From contig MU832026.1 of NCBI GenBank assembly GCA_029204225.1, forward strand, positions 1-64,000: DNA of 64,000 bases, written 5' to 3'. This DNA is from Diphasiastrum complanatum. Its lineage: Eukaryota; Streptophyta; Lycopodiopsida; Lycopodiales; Lycopodiaceae. This document shows, one piece after another, positions 9,868 through 20,785 of the stretch (positions are counted from its first letter, which is position 1; each line of letters starts with the position of its first letter). Under the pieces are notes generated by a model. The model saw only the letters and a list, made by a program, of their open reading frames with translations, searched no databases and was not told the DNA's origin. A program made the position numbers and the translations under genes.

Positions 9868-11113
9868 TAAATCATTAAATCTGCTCCTTTCACATTGATA
9901 GCAGGACAGTTGTATCGCATTTGTAACGATGGAATTATAAGCCGCTGTGTCCTACCGCACGAAGTGTCCCAAGTGGTGAGCATCGCCCATGAAGGAATAG
10001 GAGGAGGGCATTTCGCTACCGAAGCTACCAATAGGAAAGTGCTTCAACACGGCCTATGGTGGCCCACGATGTTCAAATATTCACTATCAAGTCAAAAGGT
10101 GTGACATGTGCCAGTTCAACCGAATCCAGGGAAATGATAGAATGTCGTTACGACCTGTTTTGGCTGAAATGTCGTTTGAGAAATGGGGCATTGACTATGT
10201 CGACCCTATTCGTCCAGCAGCCCAAGGCTTGCAAGCTCCATATATCATCGTAGCCACTGACTACTTGACCAAATGGGTGGAAGCCAAGGTAGGGAGGAAG
10301 GTTGATCCCAACTCCATTGCCAAGTTCCTATATGAGAACGTCTTAGGCCATTTTGGGTGCCCATTAGAACTCGTGAGTGATCGTGAAATGCATTTCCTAA
10401 ACGAGACCATCACTCACATGTTATCCTCTTATTTGGTTGTCCATAGGAAGAGTACTCCCTATTACCCACGGAGTAATGGACAGGCAGAATCATCAAACAA
10501 GATCCATTGTGGGATTATCACGAAGATGGTTGAAGCTTCATGATTTGATTGGGAACACAAGTTTCATGCAGCTCTATGGGCTTTCAGAACCACATTCAAA
10601 GTGAGTACTAGACAAACCCCATTTCAAATGGTGTATGGACAAGAAGCTGTAATGCCTGCTGAGTTTGTTGTTCCAAGTCTGAGAGTCTGCATCGCCGAAC
10701 GGCTTAGTACAGAGGAATCAACCAAGAGGAGATTGGAAAACCTTCTTCAACTTCATGAAACTCGCTTCCTAGTGCTTCACGCCCTAATTGTAGAAAAATA
10801 GTGACGAAAGGCCTGGTATGATCGCAATATCAAAACCAAAGATCTCGTCAAGGGAGAATTGGCATTGTTATACAACGCCAAGGCTCACAAAGGCAAGCTT
10901 AAGTTTCAAGGAGAGGGACCATATAGAGTAGTAGAAATCTGACCTAATGGCGTAGTGATACTCGCCGACCTGCAAGGCAATTTGCTAGGCACGCCCATTA
11001 ATGGCAGCAGTTTGCGTCGCTACTATTCCGCCGATGTTGAATTCAGATATGTGCCAGAACCACCATCCACGTCATCTTCTTCAACTCAAGATGAATCATC
11101 AACACCCCGTTAG
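9868..11113 (+). pseudogene. Gypsy integrase with C-terminal region (element B)
   Basis: The zinc-binding part (9895-10060) has AHEGIGGGHFATEATNRKVLQ and GLWWPTMF. The catalytic core (10106-10543) shows WGIDYVDPI, LVSDREMHF and RSNGQAESSNK, so all three acidic residues of the DDE triad remain. The core then meets a stop (10541), and the C-terminal part continues from 10555 through TPFQMVYGQEAVMPAEF to about 11113, with further stops at 10799 and 10940. A single compound frameshift separates zinc finger from core. It is not functional as read, but is the best preserved part of the element. Confidence 0.85.
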
Positions 11114-11960
11114 ATATCCTAGGTAGGAGTAGCTTGTAGGATTATATATTCGTCCATTAGATAGGTGGTAGGATTTTTTAGCAGTTTAGATCTGTATTCA
11201 TAGGAGTTAGGAGTTAGGACCTTAATGTTCTGATTAACTTTAGAAGAGCTAGATAAATCAAATAGCTAGATCATAAAGTTATATTAGATTAATACTACTT
11301 AGCCGGCTAGATCAGTCGTTTACTAGGTGGTTTTAGTTTAGAAAGATCGGATAGGCAGACTAGCTCGCTTAGATAGTCTCTGTCTGGTTAAATATGTTAG
11401 AACGTCCTACAAAGATAGTGTTTCAGACCCTATTCAGATAGCTAGGATAAATCTACGAAGTCCGGTTAGGCCTAGAAAACTCCACTTGTTAGCATAGGTT
11501 TTAGATTGGTTAGTTTTCAAGTGAGAGATCGAGATCCGTGGATTAAGGTAGTTACCGACCGAAACTCTTAAATAGATCTGGACGTGTAAATTAGATCCGG
11601 TTTGATTCTCTTAATTAGTTAATCTTAGTTTAGTCTAGGTAGTCAGGAGTAGTTAGCTTAGTTAGTCTAGGTAACATTTAGATTATGTCGAAACAGATGG
11701 TTAGCCTAGAAGATTTTAGATTAAATCCACCCTTGGGTAGATGTAAATCTAGTTGAATATCTAAGTCCCATATCTGATCCTTACATTAGGAAAACAGAGG
11801 ACCATGATCCATAGATTTAAATAGTTAGATAGACTAGATAGAATACTAGGATAGCCAGTAATATAGAATAGTTTAGATTAGCCTAGAGTATGTGGTTTAG
11901 GTGATTTAGATAAGTTTGATCAGATTTAATTGTAGATCAACCCTGTTAAATTAGGAAGTT
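11114..11960 (+). other. TAG-rich non-coding tract 3' of element B
   Basis: No gene. The tract is saturated with TAG, TTAG and CTAG trinucleotide-based words (for example CTAGATAAATC, TTAGATAG, CCTAG), which close every forward frame. It begins right after the integrase stop and lies where Tat elements carry long 3' untranslated sequence. Confidence 0.7.
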
Positions 11961-12443
11961 GCCCCTGCCCCTTAGCATAAATAGGTGATAACTTTCATAA
12001 TAGGTAGCAACTCGCTAGGTAGGTTAACAAGTACCCGCGAAACCCTGTATACAATAAATCTCGTCTTGTATAAATTGCCGTGCCTTGTACAAAACCAGTG
12101 TGAAAATTTCAGTCCTACTCACCCTCTCCCATCTTCCTTGTACAAATGCCCAGAGGTACTGCGAACGGTCTCTAAAGAGCCATATTGCTATTTTGAACAG
12201 TCACGATCCTTGTCATTGTTGTCCTCTACATGATCAAATTTGTCCAGGGAAATTTCGGCCGAAATGCAAGTTAGGCTCATTTTTGGAAAAAAAAAAATTG
12301 CTAAACAACGGGATGTTCTGATTAGAAAATCTTGTAAATATGGCAGTCAATTGGGAAACGGATTGTGCACAGTGTAAACATTGGTGATTTAGCAGTGATT
12401 GGACCACTGTCCAAAAATGGCAGTAGGCGAGTTATAAAATCCC

Positions 12444-12454
12444 TATATATATAA
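12444..12454 (+). promoter_or_regulatory. TATA box of an LTR-like promoter
   Basis: TATATATATAA followed by GGGTGAG, about 30 bp before the start of the TTACTCG array. Together with the gag-like ORF 430 bp downstream this looks like the U3/R junction of an LTR, but LTR ends and a primer binding site were not identified. Confidence 0.45.
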
Positions 12455-12480
12455 GGGTGAGTTATCTCATTTCCACTTGA

Positions 12481-12762
12481 TTACTCGTGCTCATTACTCG
12501 TGCCATTACTCGCCTATGCTCATTACTCGCAATATTACTCGCAGTTGCCCATTACTCACGTTCAGCTATTTACTCGCCTTCAGAGACCATTCCTCGCTTT
12601 CAAAAATCATTACTCGTGCTCAGTACATTTCTCGCCCCCTTTTGTGATTACTTGCCTTGTTGATTACTCGTCGGCACCACAATATTCGCAGTGCCACTTT
12701 ACTCGCCAAATATCTTTTACTCGCACTCTATTTAATACTCATCCACATTACATTTCTCGCCC
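12481..12762 (+). repeat. TTACTCG motif array
   Basis: Within 280 bp there are ten exact TTACTCG words, mostly preceded by A or T and followed by C, T or G, plus about seven one-mismatch variants (ATTCCTCG, ATTTCTCG, ATTACTTG and others). Spacing is irregular (roughly 10-35 bp). It sits just after a TATA box, where the LTR R/U5 or leader would be. Confidence 0.85.
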
Positions 12763-12876
12763 TCAGACCCAATCCATCATTGTACCAATTTCCACCAATG
12801 GCACTAAAACGTCATCTTTCGAACGCTACTGTCTCACCTAGTCAACGAGTCTGAACCACTCGAACCACCGCCAGAC

Positions 12877-13827
12877 ATGTTGGACCCAGCCATTCCTCCA
12901 GTCCCGTCTACATCCTCGCACACCTCAACCTCACCATCCACGTCCCAACAGACCGGATCCACCTCTTCATCCTCCCCATCATCATCCACGTCCCCTAGTC
13001 AAGAGGAGGGAGAGACATCTCCCCGATCCACCCGCCAACCTGCTGCTCGTGTCGCACGCGCACCTTCACAGTACACCATTATGCCTCTACTTATGGAGCA
13101 AGAGATTGTTGCTCTTCACACCGACGGCGGCCTTGCGGTCCTGACTACCGCAGGCCTCCATAACATGCAAGTGCCCCTTTTCTAGGACCCTGTCCTAGTC
13201 CGGCAGACGTTTTTCACTTTTGCCACCGACACTTTTACCGTTATCTACAATGGACAGGACCATGAGATCCCCCTCGACCCGCAACTAATTTCCATTGCTC
13301 TCACGCTTCTACACTCTGCTCATCTACCAGCCACCCGCGCACTCGCCAAATATGACATATCCGCATTTCTCAACCCAGACCAAGACAATATTAAGACGAA
13401 AACTAACGATGGGTACCTGATCTCACGGCTCAGGAATCCCCATCTATGTGATACGATAGATTTTCTATCTGCCACCATCATTGTCAGTTCCCACCATCCC
13501 CTCCGTGTGTCCAAGCAGGTCATCGTCATGGCGACCATGATGGGAGGACCAGACACAATCTATGATTGGGCCTCGTTTCTTGTAAAAGAGTTACAAGCTG
13601 CTTTCAAGCGCCTCTCACGGATCACCTGCGGTGGTCTCATCACAATCATCGCCTATACACATCTAGGTGTCAAAACGCCCCCACCATCCTCTCCATCTGC
13701 CAGCCTCTCCTCGCAGGATGCTCTCACACAGGCCAACAGTCGCCTACCTTCACCTCCTCTCCTACATCGTCCATTCAAACACGCACTAGCCCAGCCCCAA
13801 ACTTCAGATTATGACCCCTGTGCATAG
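12877..13827 (+). pseudogene. Gag-like ORF interrupted by one stop codon
   Basis: One frame is open from the ATG at 12877 to a stop at 13825 (316 codons) except for a single TAG at 13183-13185. The first 65 residues are Ser/Thr/Pro-rich and disordered. Then LLMEQEIVALHTDGGLAV begins a globular part of about 180 residues with ALAKYDISAFLNPDQDN and GGPDTIYDWASFLVKELQAAF, ending in a Pro/Ser-rich tail. I do not recognise a named domain; position behind an LTR-like promoter and before a Gln-rich coiled-coil segment suggests the ORF1/gag of a Tat-like element. Base composition is richer in C than its neighbours. Confidence 0.5.
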
Positions 13828-14689
13828 CCCCAACCGCTCTTCCCCCTTAGTTCAGATCGTCTCTCCTGTGCATAGCCCTATCCGCCCTGTAATAAATCCC
13901 CTATCTCGACCGTCGTCACGAGTCATGTCACTTCCACCGTCGCCACTCTTGCCATCGCCACCTCATCCCCCCTCTCTGTCTCTATTCCAATTGTTTCCTC
14001 TCTTGTTCGTCCCACCCTCATCTCTACCATCACTGCTCCAATCACCTCCATAGTCACTCCCATTGTTACCACCGTTTCCACCATATTGTTTCACCAATCA
14101 CCACCATCTCCATTACCGCACCTCTTCTACCACCCGTCATGACTCTGCCGCCATCCACCAACTAGGATACTCAGGCACTGGGTTGCTGGACCGCCTTAAC
14201 GGGCCTTCAGAATCAACTCTACCAAATCCTCTCTATAAGAGCTACTGAGCAATCCCATGGCCAACCGGTGGCGGGGCAAACGCTGCAGACCTTGACTGAT
14301 CAGGTTGCGTAGTTAAATACAGAGAGAGAAAAAGAGAGGAAAGAGAATCAGGAAAGTTGAATACAAAGAGAGAAAAATAGAAGAAAGAAAATCAGGAACT
14401 GGTCCATCAATTGATCGAGCAGCTCAAGAAAGCAGAGCAAGCAATGCAACAACAACAACAACATATGGACAACCTCAAGGCACAGATCCTTCAAGAAAAA
14501 ATAGCACGACAACATATCAATCCGACCGCTAGCACCTCCTCATGAAACAAACAATGTTGGAACAAGAATGTGAATCTCTCGAGCCTCAGAGAGATCGCTC
14601 AAGGATTACATCTGCCAATTGGAACATAATGTCTCAAATGAGAGAACAAAGAATCAGCGGGCCCAGACCAGCTTCCAAACTCAACAAGA
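13828..14689 (+). pseudogene. Low-complexity and coiled-coil continuation of the gag-like ORF
   Basis: Pro/Ser-rich repeats (CCTGTGCATAGCCC recurs at about 13818 and 13868) are followed by a purine-rich stretch (GAGAGAAAAAGAGAGG, repeated at 14319-14345 and 14363-14390) and then by sequence that reads as a Gln/Glu/Lys coiled coil (14405-14545, with a CAACAA run). Frame is lost several times. A copia LTR has inserted at 14690. Confidence 0.45.
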
Positions 14690-15300
14690 TGTAGCGATTT
14701 TGTTGTGTTTCTCTTTTCAATATCCTAAGCAAGCGACTACATATCACAGATCATGAGAGAATCAATCAAGAAGACGACACAAACAATGAGGTGGAGAAGA
14801 GAGCAATTGTATTTTCTATGTGTGCGTTTTCTAGTGAGTTGGTCAGTGTCTCGCTCGTTGGCGGCCTGACACTCACCTCAATCGTTGTGTTCTACTCGCT
14901 GGCAGACTTTCATGCACAACTTTTCTCTCTTCTATTCTTTTTGTTCTCTACATCATCTCTCTTTCGTATTGATAAAGAATGCGTATTTATCTCCACTGTG
15001 TGGAGTTTACAAGATAGTTAATCAGAAAATTACAAGACAAGTTAATGCTAATCAACTAGTTAGTTATTCTCTGTTATTATTGTCTCTTTCAACTGAGCGT
15101 GAAGTACAATACACCACGCTTGTCGAGCTGCCAGTTGGCAGCACGAATTGTTTTCTTTCGTTTCGTGTCTTCCTCTAGTGTGTTTCGTCACCTGGTCGTT
15201 GGGCCGAATCTCGAATACTTTTCTTTCGGTCTTCGAGGTATGTTTGACCTTTGCTTCGTCACCTTCGCAAAAAAGTTGCAGAAGTTCACAATTTCTGACA
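14690..15300 (-). mobile_element. Copia 3' LTR (element E, 611 bp)
   Basis: On the minus strand the LTR starts TGTCAGAAATTG, directly after a polypurine tract AAGAGGGAG (15301-15309), and ends AATCGCTACA at 14690. It follows RNase H in the expected order. The base word beyond the low end, CAAGA (14685-14689), would be a target-site copy, but no upstream partner is visible because the element's 5' half is not contiguous. Confidence 0.85.
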
Positions 15301-15309
15301 CTCCCTCTT

Positions 15310-16120
15310 GAACCTTGCAATTTTGTATATTTAATCCAATTGATTTTCTTTGCCTTGCGAAGAGTGGCTTGTCGAGCGGCTTCATGAGCAAATTTGCAAT
15401 CATGTCTTCAAATTTTATATACTAAACCTTGAGCTCTCCTTTCGAGATCAAGTCTCAAATATGATGGTACTTCAGAGGTATATGTTTTGTCTTTGAATGA
15501 AAAACATGATCCTCGGACAGATATGTGACACTTTGAGAATCCATCATCATCGTGCATGGTTCTCTTTGTGGTATGCCAATTGCTTCGAACATCATCTGCA
15601 ACCATACTACCTTGTTCGCCATCTTTGAAACTGCGACATATTCAGCTTTGCATGAGGATTGAGCCACCAAGTTTTGTTTCTTGCATGTCCAGCTGATTGC
15701 TGCTCCGCACGCAATCGAACATCCTCCTGTCACGAACTTGTTGTCATCTTTGTAACTCGCCCAACTTGCATCACTGTAGTGTTGCAGCTCGAATCCTTTG
15801 TCTTCTTTGTTTGCTTTGTAGGTTAATCCTAGGTTCTGGGTACCCTTCAGATATTTCAGAATTCGTTTTGCCATTTGCCAATGTGCCATGCCACGATTCA
15901 AAGAGAATTGGCTTAAGGAATAGACAGAGAAGGCCAGATCGGGCCTGGTACAGATTGTGAGGTACATCAGACTACAGATCAGATTTTGGTAGGGTATACC
16001 TTCCATTTTCTATCTCTCCTCATCTGTATTTGGGCAATCCTGTTTCATTAGTCTGGCTCTAGCTAACATTGGTGTGGCTTTTTTTTTGCAGTCCATCATT
16101 CGGTATTGCTCTAGCAGAAC
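15310..16120 (-). pseudogene. Copia RT C-terminus and RNase H (element E)
   Basis: The frame starts abruptly at 16120 with VLLEQYRMMDCKKKATPM, the RT end region that normally follows the SQxxYV segment. After a stop near 16009 it continues as IPYQNLICSLMYLTICTRPDL, WQMAKRILKYLKGTQ and YSDASWAS (first RNase H Asp), KKQNLVAQSSCKAEYVA and DSQSV. A stop near 15455 precedes IANLLMKPL, the usual TKAL-like end, before the polypurine tract. The residues missing at its start are exactly those where the plus-strand RT at 18.5-19.2 kb stops. Confidence 0.85.
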
Positions 16121-17190
16121 TCGAAAAGAAATGAACTCAAAAATAAATGAATGAAAAATATTCGAGTGACAATAATTAAAACTTTTCGTGCGTGGCGGAA
16201 TAAACTATCTTCCTCTTTCTGTATGCATGACTACGCCAATCAATTTTGAACAAAAACAATAGTGATAGAAATATGTTCGATCTTATATTAACTAACTTTG
16301 AAATCATCAGTACTACAGTGATTACGTAGCCAAACAATAATGCATTGAATTATCAGACAAATAATTTGTCGCAAATCACTTGACAAATAATTAGTCGCGA
16401 AGAACTACAAAAATGCATACATTCTGAGACGAAGCTGAACGCAATAAAAGATAGTATTGATTCAGTATGAAAATGAAACAGAAGTAAATGAGTACAATAA
16501 GTTGTGGATCGAATCCGCGTACTCTATGTTACCTCTGAGCGGCTAAAATGAAGTCTGAATTAAGCACAATGCTGATAAGCAGTAGCATAATAGCAATCTC
16601 TAAAACAACTCTAAGAAGTGAGCTAGAATTCTCAGGAGTGTTCAAGCTTGCAGGCTTGAGAGAGAGAGCTAACTATTCAAATGCTTCTTATGTTGTTATA
16701 AATTGTATGAATATGAACAACTATATATACTAAGCAATTAGGTCATCAAATGTGATTGCTAGTTGGCTGGTGTCCGCTGGCATCCATCCAGTTCCTTCTC
16801 GGTGATTGTCGATAAGCGGTGGAAATTGGTTGTCTGCATAAATGAATTGAAACTGTCACTTTGCAGAAATAAACTAAAACAGCCACAGGCGACAGTGTCG
16901 GGTTTTTGCGGAAAACCCGACAGTGTCCTTAAATCCCATTTAGGGTAGCCCCACACTTTGCTAGAGTCATTTCCTTAACATTTGAGACACTTTGGAAAAT
17001 GCAAAAAATGCGACACTGCATATTTACTCGTAATTCCTGACAGGCGACTGTCGCTACAATGCAAAAAATGCGACACTTTGAATTTTACTCATAAATCTTG
17101 ACAGGCGAAAAATACGACATTGTTGTCAAACTCCATGTATTTTTGTAGATTGTGTAAAAACACTTGTAAATCTGCAGACTGTATATAGAA
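16121..17190 (-). mobile_element. Inverted copy of the element D LTR
   Basis: The complement of about 16657-17190 aligns by eye over its length with the plus-strand LTR at about 23520-24073, including ATCTGCAGA, the TGTCGCATTTTTTGCATTTTCC block, the GACACCAGCCAACTGGCAAT block and TTGAATAGTTAGCTCTCTC. It lacks the first 80 bp of the LTR but continues beyond the CT tract to 16121 with about 530 bp that are absent from the 24-kb copy. Its CT tract is only 11 bp (16658-16668) against 167 bp in the other copy. Confidence 0.8.
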
Positions 17191-18093
17191 ACAGATCTTG
17201 GAATTCTAGTTCTATTCAATGGCAATGTATGCCGAATGACTGAGAAAACAACAAAACAAGTTGTTGACAGTTGGATGCAGAGAAGGCAATCTCTACCAAC
17301 CAAGATAATCAGCAATTCTAATAGCATACTAAATGCATCAGAAACCGAAGATCAACTCTGGCACAAAAGAATGTATCATCTGAATACGAGGAGCCTCTAC
17401 GACATGAGCAAGAAGGACATAGTCACAGGTCTGAAAATATACAGACCCGATACTGAGTTCTGCGAGGCCTGTCAGAAAGGGAAACAACATCGAAATCCAT
17501 TTGTACACGAGGGAAGAAAAGCCAAGGAAATTCTTGAGCTCGTCCACTTAGATGTCTGTGGACCCATGAAAGTTGATTCACTCTCAAGATCGAGGTATTT
17601 CCTGACGTTCATTAATGACTACAACCGGATGACAACGATCTATTACTTGAAGAAAAAATCTGAAGTGTTTGACTCTTTCAAGAAGTTCGTGGCATTCGCA
17701 GAAAGACACACCTCAATGAAGATTCAGATCATCAAGTCTGATAATGGAAGTGAGTACAAGAGCACAAAGTTTTCAAGATTCTGCCAAGAACAAGGAATAG
17801 AGCATCAATTCACTCATGCATATACACTCGAATATAATAGTGTCGCGAAAAGAATAAACATGACACTAGTCGAAGGATCCAGATGCATGATGTCACAGGC
17901 TCGATTGCCGAGTCAATTTTGGGCTGAGGCAATAGCTGCAGTGGTACACCTACAGAACAGATCAACAACAACATCGTACGAAATGTGGTCAGGTAGAAAG
18001 TCTGATCTGTCATACGTGCATGTATTCGGATGTGCAGCATACAAGCACATACCAAAGGAACAAAGAAGCAAGTTCGACAAAAAGTCAGAATAG
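17191..18093 (+). pseudogene. Copia protease end and integrase (element C)
   Basis: The open frame gives the Ty1/copia integrase: GAG-pre-integrase zinc region LWHKRMYHLNTRSLYDMSKK, C-E-A-C in FCEACQKGKQHRNPF, then the core LVHLDVCGPM and IIKSDNGSEYKS with the first two catalytic Asp. The third position reads NSVAKRINMTLVEG where the family has an ERxN segment, so the catalytic Glu is replaced by Lys (a GAA-to-AAA type change). A stop at 18091 ends it; the linker to RT (18094-18510) is broken. Upstream it joins the inverted LTR at about 17190, within the protease end. Confidence 0.85.
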
Positions 18094-18489
18094 ACAATCA
18101 TGGTCGAATACTTGAACGGATCACAAGTTTACAGACTCTACAACTCTGTCGAGTAGAGATGTGAAGTTCGACGAGTCCACATTCCCTGGATGAAAGGAGA
18201 AAATGGACATGAGATCTTCACACTACTGTCGATTCAAGAGGGAGATCAAGGGCAAACATCAAATCAAAATGTCGAGCCTCGTACCCGAGAGCATCAGGAA
18301 GCCGCAGATCAACCCGACGAAGAAGAAACATTCGCGCAACGACGAATCGAACCCAGAAGGCCGACATGACAAAGAAGACCTCCAGAATGATACACCAACA
18401 ATCTTCAATGGAGTGAGAAAACAAAGTTCGAATACTACAGCTTCACTGAAAAACCAACAACATATCAGAAAGCTATCCAGAGTCCAGAA

Positions 18490-19230
18490 GGTGAATTCTG
18501 GAAGCAGGCGATGTTAGAGGAAATCGAATCAATGAGGCAAAACGAGGCATGGACACTAGAGCCACTACCTGAAAATAAAAGGATCATTGATTGCAAATGG
18601 GTCTACAAAAAAAAAATCAAACCAGATAGCACTGTCAGACGATACAAAGTAAGGCTCGTTGCAAAAGGCTACACACAAAGGTACGACGTCGATTACTTCG
18701 ATACGGATTCACCAATGGTGAAAATGACAAGCATTCGACTACTCCTTGCATTTGCAACTCAATACATTATGGAAATTCACCAGATTGATGTAAAGACAGC
18801 CTTTCTCCATGGAGATCTAGAGGAAGAAATCTTCATGAAGCAGCCTGAAGGATTCGAAGACCCTGACAATCGACAATATGTTTGTCGGTTGCAACGATGC
18901 ATTTATGGTCTAAAGCAGACATCACGATCTTGGTATAAGAAAATCGATAGTCTTTTGAAGTCTCTAGATTACATTCTTACACAACCAAACTATAATGTCT
19001 ATATAAAAAAAGTAGGAAGAAATTTTGTGATTCTGACTATATTTGTAGATGACTCCCTAATGATAGGAAATTTCTTGATGCTAATCAAGGAAACGAAGAG
19101 TCAAATTTCTAAAAGTTATGAAATCACATATCTAGGAGAAGCAACAAAATGCCTTGGGCTGGAAATCAGAAGAAATCAAATGAGAAGAGAAATACATCTA
19201 AGTCAGTCAGAGTACGTTGAGTCTTTCATA
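18490..19230 (+). pseudogene. Copia reverse transcriptase, 3'-truncated (element C)
   Basis: Well preserved copia RT: WKQAMLEEIESMRQNEAWTL, DCKWVYKKKIKPD, VKTAFLHGDLEEEIFMKQPEGF and RCIYGLKQTSRSWYKK, then the catalytic FVDD in LTIFVDDSLMIGNF and YLGEATKCLGLEI. Coding homology ends at IHLSQSEYVESF near 19227. What follows is the last about 20 bp of another LTR and a primer binding site. The continuation of this RT is what is found on the opposite strand at 16120. Confidence 0.85.
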
Positions 19231-19245
19231 TACCTCTTTTCGACA

Positions 19246-19470
19246 TGGTATCAAAGCATTCCATTCTTATATCAGAGTGTCTATCATAGTATCAGTGCTA
19301 GATCACTATTTTCTTTATCTAAACCACCACAGTATCAAATCTGTGATCGCTATCAAGGTCTGATACTATTTCAATATCAGAGCGAAAGCTCTAATACTTG
19401 ATATCTTTCATGATATCAAATTGATATCATATTATTTAGTTCCTTTCATCTTTTCAGTATCAGAGAATTG
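19246..19470 (+). promoter_or_regulatory. Primer binding site and TATCA-rich leader (element D)
   Basis: TGGTATCAAAGC (19246-19257) matches the 3' end complement of initiator tRNA-Met as used by plant LTR elements, with one A in place of G. The next 210 bp contain about ten further TATCA words, several in contexts close to the site itself (GTATCAAA, ATATCAGAG, GTATCAGAG), plus the reverse TGATA. No ORF lies here; gag starts at 19533. Confidence 0.7.
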
Positions 19471-19532
19471 ATTTCCTGTTGTTGGCATTACTACATCTTA
19501 GTGTCATCGATACAATTGACAGACTAAGTTCT

Positions 19533-20302
19533 AGATGGATTCTCAAAGTAAAGCCGGTCTTATCGCAAACAAGCTGAATGGATCCAATTATCATTTGTGA
19601 AAATTTAAGATGAAGACCTTGCTAATCGCCGACGAGTTATGGAATGTTGTTATAGGTACAGAAGTAAAACCTGAAGACGACACAGAAGACTCAAAGTCGA
19701 AATCGAAGGATGTTAAAGCTTTCGTGCTTATTATCCTCAATATATCAGATACACAAATTGGACACATAGCAAAAGCTAAAACGTCAAAAGATGTTTGGGA
19801 CATCCTGAACTCACTATATGACGTGGAGGACGTAACTACTAAGTTACATCTACGAAGGAAATTCTTCACATTCAAGATGTCTAATGGTGATTCTCTTTAG
19901 AGTCACATTAACCAGTTTAAGAATCTCTTGCAACAAATGGTCGTTGTTGGATCAGTCATAGACAATCAAGACGCAATTATGACATTACTTTCAAGCTTGC
20001 CATCTACATATGAGAATTGGGTAATATTTATATCGACACACTCAGATTTAACTCTTACTAGAGTTATCACTATGTTGCTGCAAGAAGACAATAGAAGAAG
20101 TCAAGACACTTTGTCTACTTCCTCCTCTCAGGCTCTATATGTCAACAAAGGCTCTAAGCGACAGAAGCAGAAAAGCTCCAAGAAGGCTGCAACGAATCAT
20201 AAACAGACTCATAGTCAAGAACAATCATCAAATCCACAATCGAAGAAGAAGATGTTTTGCAGGTGTTGCAAGCGCAATACCCATGAGATCAAGGATTGCT
20301 GA
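19533..20302 (+). pseudogene. Copia gag (element D)
   Basis: The start MDSQSKAGLIANKLNGSNYH is the usual copia gag N-terminus. Three in-frame breaks are seen (stop after NYHL, stop at 19899 after NGDSL, stop at 20300). Conserved pieces include SDTQIGHIAKAKTSKDVWD, LHLRRKFFTFKMSNGDS and LTLTRVITMLLQEDNRRS; the nucleocapsid end reads FCRCCKRNTHEIKDC, a C-x2-C-x4-H-x4-C zinc knuckle. Apart from single-base stops the frame is uniform, so decay is modest. Confidence 0.85.
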
Positions 20303-20389
20303 ATTATCCAAGCGAAGAATGTAGCCAAGCAACCTGATCAACAAGCAAACACAATTTCATCATCTCCCCAGGTCGAAGGGGATGAAGGT

Positions 20390-20785
20390 GCATTTATGGT
20401 CAAAGATCAAAATGCATTTTTGGATGGTTTCTTGATTATGGAGAAACTCAACACATGACCAATCAACGTGAGATTTTCAACTTCGACACGCCTTACAACA
20501 TGAAGAAATTTGTTCATCTTGGTGACGATAGTACACACTATTGAAGGTGAAGGTACTGTAAGATTGCGATTCCAGCATGATCAATTCAAACTACTATCAA
20601 AATTCTTATATGTTTCTAAACTCTCTACAAATTTGTTATTAGTAAGTAGAATTACAGATTTAGGTCATAGGTCATAAGATCCTTGCACTCGGCAAGAGGC
20701 AAGGTTACTTTTATAGATTGGTACATTGTTATTCCGAGTCTAGTCAAGCCTTGAAAACCTCTATTCTAGTCAATAAAGCATTACT
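20390..20785 (+). pseudogene. Copia protease remnant (element D)
   Basis: Reading near 20440 gives DYGETQHMTNQREIFNF and FVHLGDDSTH. In the family the first triplet is D-S-G, so the catalytic motif has become D-Y-G. A frameshift precedes it and another follows at about 20535. The region to 20785 matches the end of protease and the pre-integrase linker (about LLVSRI), with stops. It is inactive. Confidence 0.65.

Larger units (their letters stand above)
8660..11113 (+). mobile_element. Ty3/gypsy element B, Tat-like pol remnant
   Basis: RT, RNase H and integrase follow in order on the plus strand, with an integrase C-terminus of the kind seen in the Tat/Athila (non-chromovirus) group: QTPFQMVYGQEAVMPAEFVVPSLR and a basic tail. 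Gag and protease are not recognisable upstream. Frames are broken by several stops and by a deletion of roughly 90 codons in RT. A long non-coding 3' stretch follows, as is common in Tat elements. Confidence 0.8.

Noticed and set aside
12481-12762. CRISPR-like array
   Set aside because: The repeated word is only 7 bp with irregular spacing, and the genome is plant nuclear.
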